From: Lentisphaerota bacterium
GTDB lineage: Bacteria > Verrucomicrobiota > Kiritimatiellia > JAAZAB01
Direction: 5' to 3'
NCBI GenBank assembly: GCA_016182435.1
Contig: JACPGN010000041.1
Coordinates: 1 to 15,973, forward strand
Length of the DNA stretch: 15,973 bases
Shown here: in pieces, positions 14,839-15,973 of the stretch
How positions within the stretch are numbered: position 1 is the first letter of the stretch
How the letters are laid out: each line of letters opens with the position of its first letter
The notes under the pieces: model-generated
Told to the model about the DNA's origin: nothing
What the model saw: only the letters and a program-made list of their open reading frames with translations
Databases searched by the model: none
Program-made: the position numbers and the translations under genes

Positions 14839-15070
14839 AACACCCCGCTTAATTTCATTAGGAAAGTAAAAATATACTCCGCCTCAATAAGTGGACTTTC
14901 GCATTTCTATGGTCTTTTTTCCGCGACCGTGAAGCGACCGATATCATGGCTATGCGGCGGTCGCAAGAATATTGATTGACAGAATGTTGATTGACGTAAA
15001 AAATGTCTTTATTTTTTTGGTGTTGGAAACGCCGACATTCGGACGAGCCCATTGGCTCTGGTTCCGCCCG
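14839..15070. other. 232-bp spacer upstream of the Asp-box gene
   Basis: No gene is evident. The part nearest the gene is AT-rich (minus strand GAGTATATTTTTACTTTCC), suitable for a promoter, but no clear -35/-10 pair could be chosen. TTGATTGAC occurs twice (14972-14980 and 14987-14995). The region also contains three copies of a 7-bp motif annotated separately. Confidence 0.5.
14923..14964. promoter_or_regulatory. Candidate operator: GCGACCG in three copies
   Basis: GCGACCG occurs directly at 14923-14929 and 14934-14940, 11 bp apart (one helical turn), and inverted as CGGTCGC at 14958-14964. It stands 85-126 bp before the Asp-box gene start. The spacing and symmetry suggest a protein-binding site. 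Which regulator would bind is unknown, and the motif was not seen near the GntR/LacI gene. Confidence 0.35.
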
Positions 15071-15973
15071 CTAACGCGCTACAACTTCCGGCCGCGCCTT
15101 GCCGGCGACGGCCAACTGGACCGCCAGCAAAATCAGGAGGGCCAGGGCAATAATCAGGTACATGCTGGCGGCAGCACCCGTTCGCTTCATGGCCCATTCG
15201 CTGACAAACAGGCTCGCAAAAGAGCCCAGCCCCACCAGGAATTCATTGACGCCGACATTAAACGACCGGCGGCCGGAATTTGACGAGTAATACACCGAGC
15301 AGAAGTAGACGAAGCCCAGGTAAATGCCGAGGAAACTTACTCCCAGGAAACAGATTGGCCAAGTGGGCCACAACCACATGACCACGAGCAGCAGCGCGGC
15401 GCCGGCCTGAGCCAAGCCAAGAGGCATTCGGCGATAGAGCCAATGGCGCGCGCGGATCATGGCCAAGCCCACTAAGGCCTGCACGGTCATTTGCAGAAAA
15501 AGCGGCAGGCTGGTCACAAAGGCGCTGATCCCGGCCTTGGCGCTGATGACGGGAAAGAAACTCTGAATCGGGCGCTGCACAAACATGGCCGCAAACATCA
15601 TTAGCCAGCCAATCCAAACATACATGGGATCCACGGGAGGCGCTTGCCCGGACAAGCGTTCGCCCTGTTCGTCGGCGGAGGGCGCGTCCGCTGGACGGGA
15701 TTTGTGCAGCCGTAATACAACCAGGATCAAGGCGCCAACCAGGAGGGCCAGGGCGGATAGCATGGTAAAGCCAAGCCGATAGAAAAAACCGGAGGAAAGA
15801 ATGCCAACCGCGCTGCCCAGGCTCCAAGCCAGCGTGTAATTGCCGACGGCGCGTCTTAAGTCGCCAGGGGCCGCCTCCGCGCGCATGAAAGTCTGAAAGG
15901 CGTTGAAGAAAAAGGCCATGAAAATGGCCAGGCAACTGAAGGCCGTCAGCAGCGGGAAAAATTTGTCAGCCAG
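15071..15973 (-). CDS. MFS transporter (5' end outside window)
   Basis: The minus-strand frame is open to the window edge, giving 300 visible residues (beginning LADKFFPLL); an internal Met at 15919 is not the start. About nine hydrophobic segments are visible: FFPLLTAFSCLAIFMAFFF, the NYTLAWSLGSAVGIL segment, the FTMLSALALLVGALILVV segment, then after a hydrophilic central loop (KSRPADAPSADEQGERLSG) the WIGWLMMFAAMF segment and five more. About three N-terminal helices are missing, consistent with a 12-helix major facilitator. It resembles inner-membrane carriers of small organic solutes. Its place beside glycan-degrading genes suggests sugar or oligosaccharide uptake, but nothing in the sequence fixes the substrate. 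Same strand as the Asp-box gene, 232 bp upstream of it. Confidence 0.85.
   Translation of the reverse strand: MADKFFPLLTAFSCLAIFMAFFFNAFQTFMRAEAAPGDLRRAVGNYTLAWSLGSAVGILSSGFFYRLGFTMLSALALLVGALILVVLRLHKSRPADAPSADEQGERLSGQAPPVDPMYVWIGWLMMFAAMFVQRPIQSFFPVISAKAGISAFVTSLPLFLQMTVQALVGLAMIRARHWLYRRMPLGLAQAGAALLLVVMWLWPTWPICFLGVSFLGIYLGFVYFCSVYYSSNSGRRSFNVGVNEFLVGLGSFASLFVSEWAMKRTGAAASMYLIIALALLILLAVQLAVAGKARPEVVAR

Noticed and set aside
14972..15283. 103-codon + strand ORF overlapping the end of the MFS gene
   Set aside because: Most of it is antisense to transmembrane coding sequence, and no ribosome-binding site was seen.

Overview
The window looks like a chromosomal segment of a GC-rich Gram-negative bacterium of the Planctomycetes-Verrucomicrobia-Lentisphaerae/Kiritimatiellae kind. 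This is an inference. It rests on a GntR-headed, LacI-bodied regulator, a repetitive exported beta-helix protein with a choice-of-anchor-Q-like C-terminus, polysaccharide-lyase-like genes with no SusC/SusD pair, uneven use of Shine-Dalgarno sequences, and many short palindromic intergenic repeats. No tRNA, rRNA, CRISPR array or transposase was seen.

Left part (1-3441), housekeeping and cell envelope. It holds the 3' part of a SAM-dependent methyltransferase gene, gmhA (sedoheptulose-7-phosphate isomerase), and, on the opposite strand, a compact rplU-rpmA-obg operon (L21, L27, Obg GTPase) with a recognisable promoter at 3501-3528. The gaps between these genes are filled with hairpin-forming repeats.

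Middle spacer (3442-4138). This 697-bp stretch has no convincing gene. It contains a 27-bp repeat, a 120-bp element with 14-bp perfect terminal inverted repeats enclosing two REP-like hairpins, and several palindromes upstream of the regulator gene.

Right part (4139-15973), a probable polysaccharide-degradation locus. A GntR/LacI-type sugar-responsive regulator is followed with no gap by a secreted beta-helix protein built of about twelve 22-residue rungs. After a terminator and REP-like repeats comes a 1041-residue exported heparinase II/III-like protein, then a beta-helix protein and a second heparinase II/III-like protein, both without signal peptides and translationally coupled. An Asp-box (sialidase/BNR-fold) protein and an MFS transporter (cut by the window edge) follow on the opposite strand. 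A workable model is outer cleavage by the exported lyase, uptake by the MFS carrier and cytoplasmic processing by the signal-less enzymes, all under the local regulator. The substrate cannot be read from the sequence; a uronic-acid-containing polysaccharide is the most natural guess.

The least ordinary items are a 28-codon ORF with the best ribosome-binding site of the lyase operon lying just before the signal-less beta-helix gene, the nested repeat families (one with paired, compensating stem changes), and the Asn-Cys ladder of the secreted beta-helix protein.
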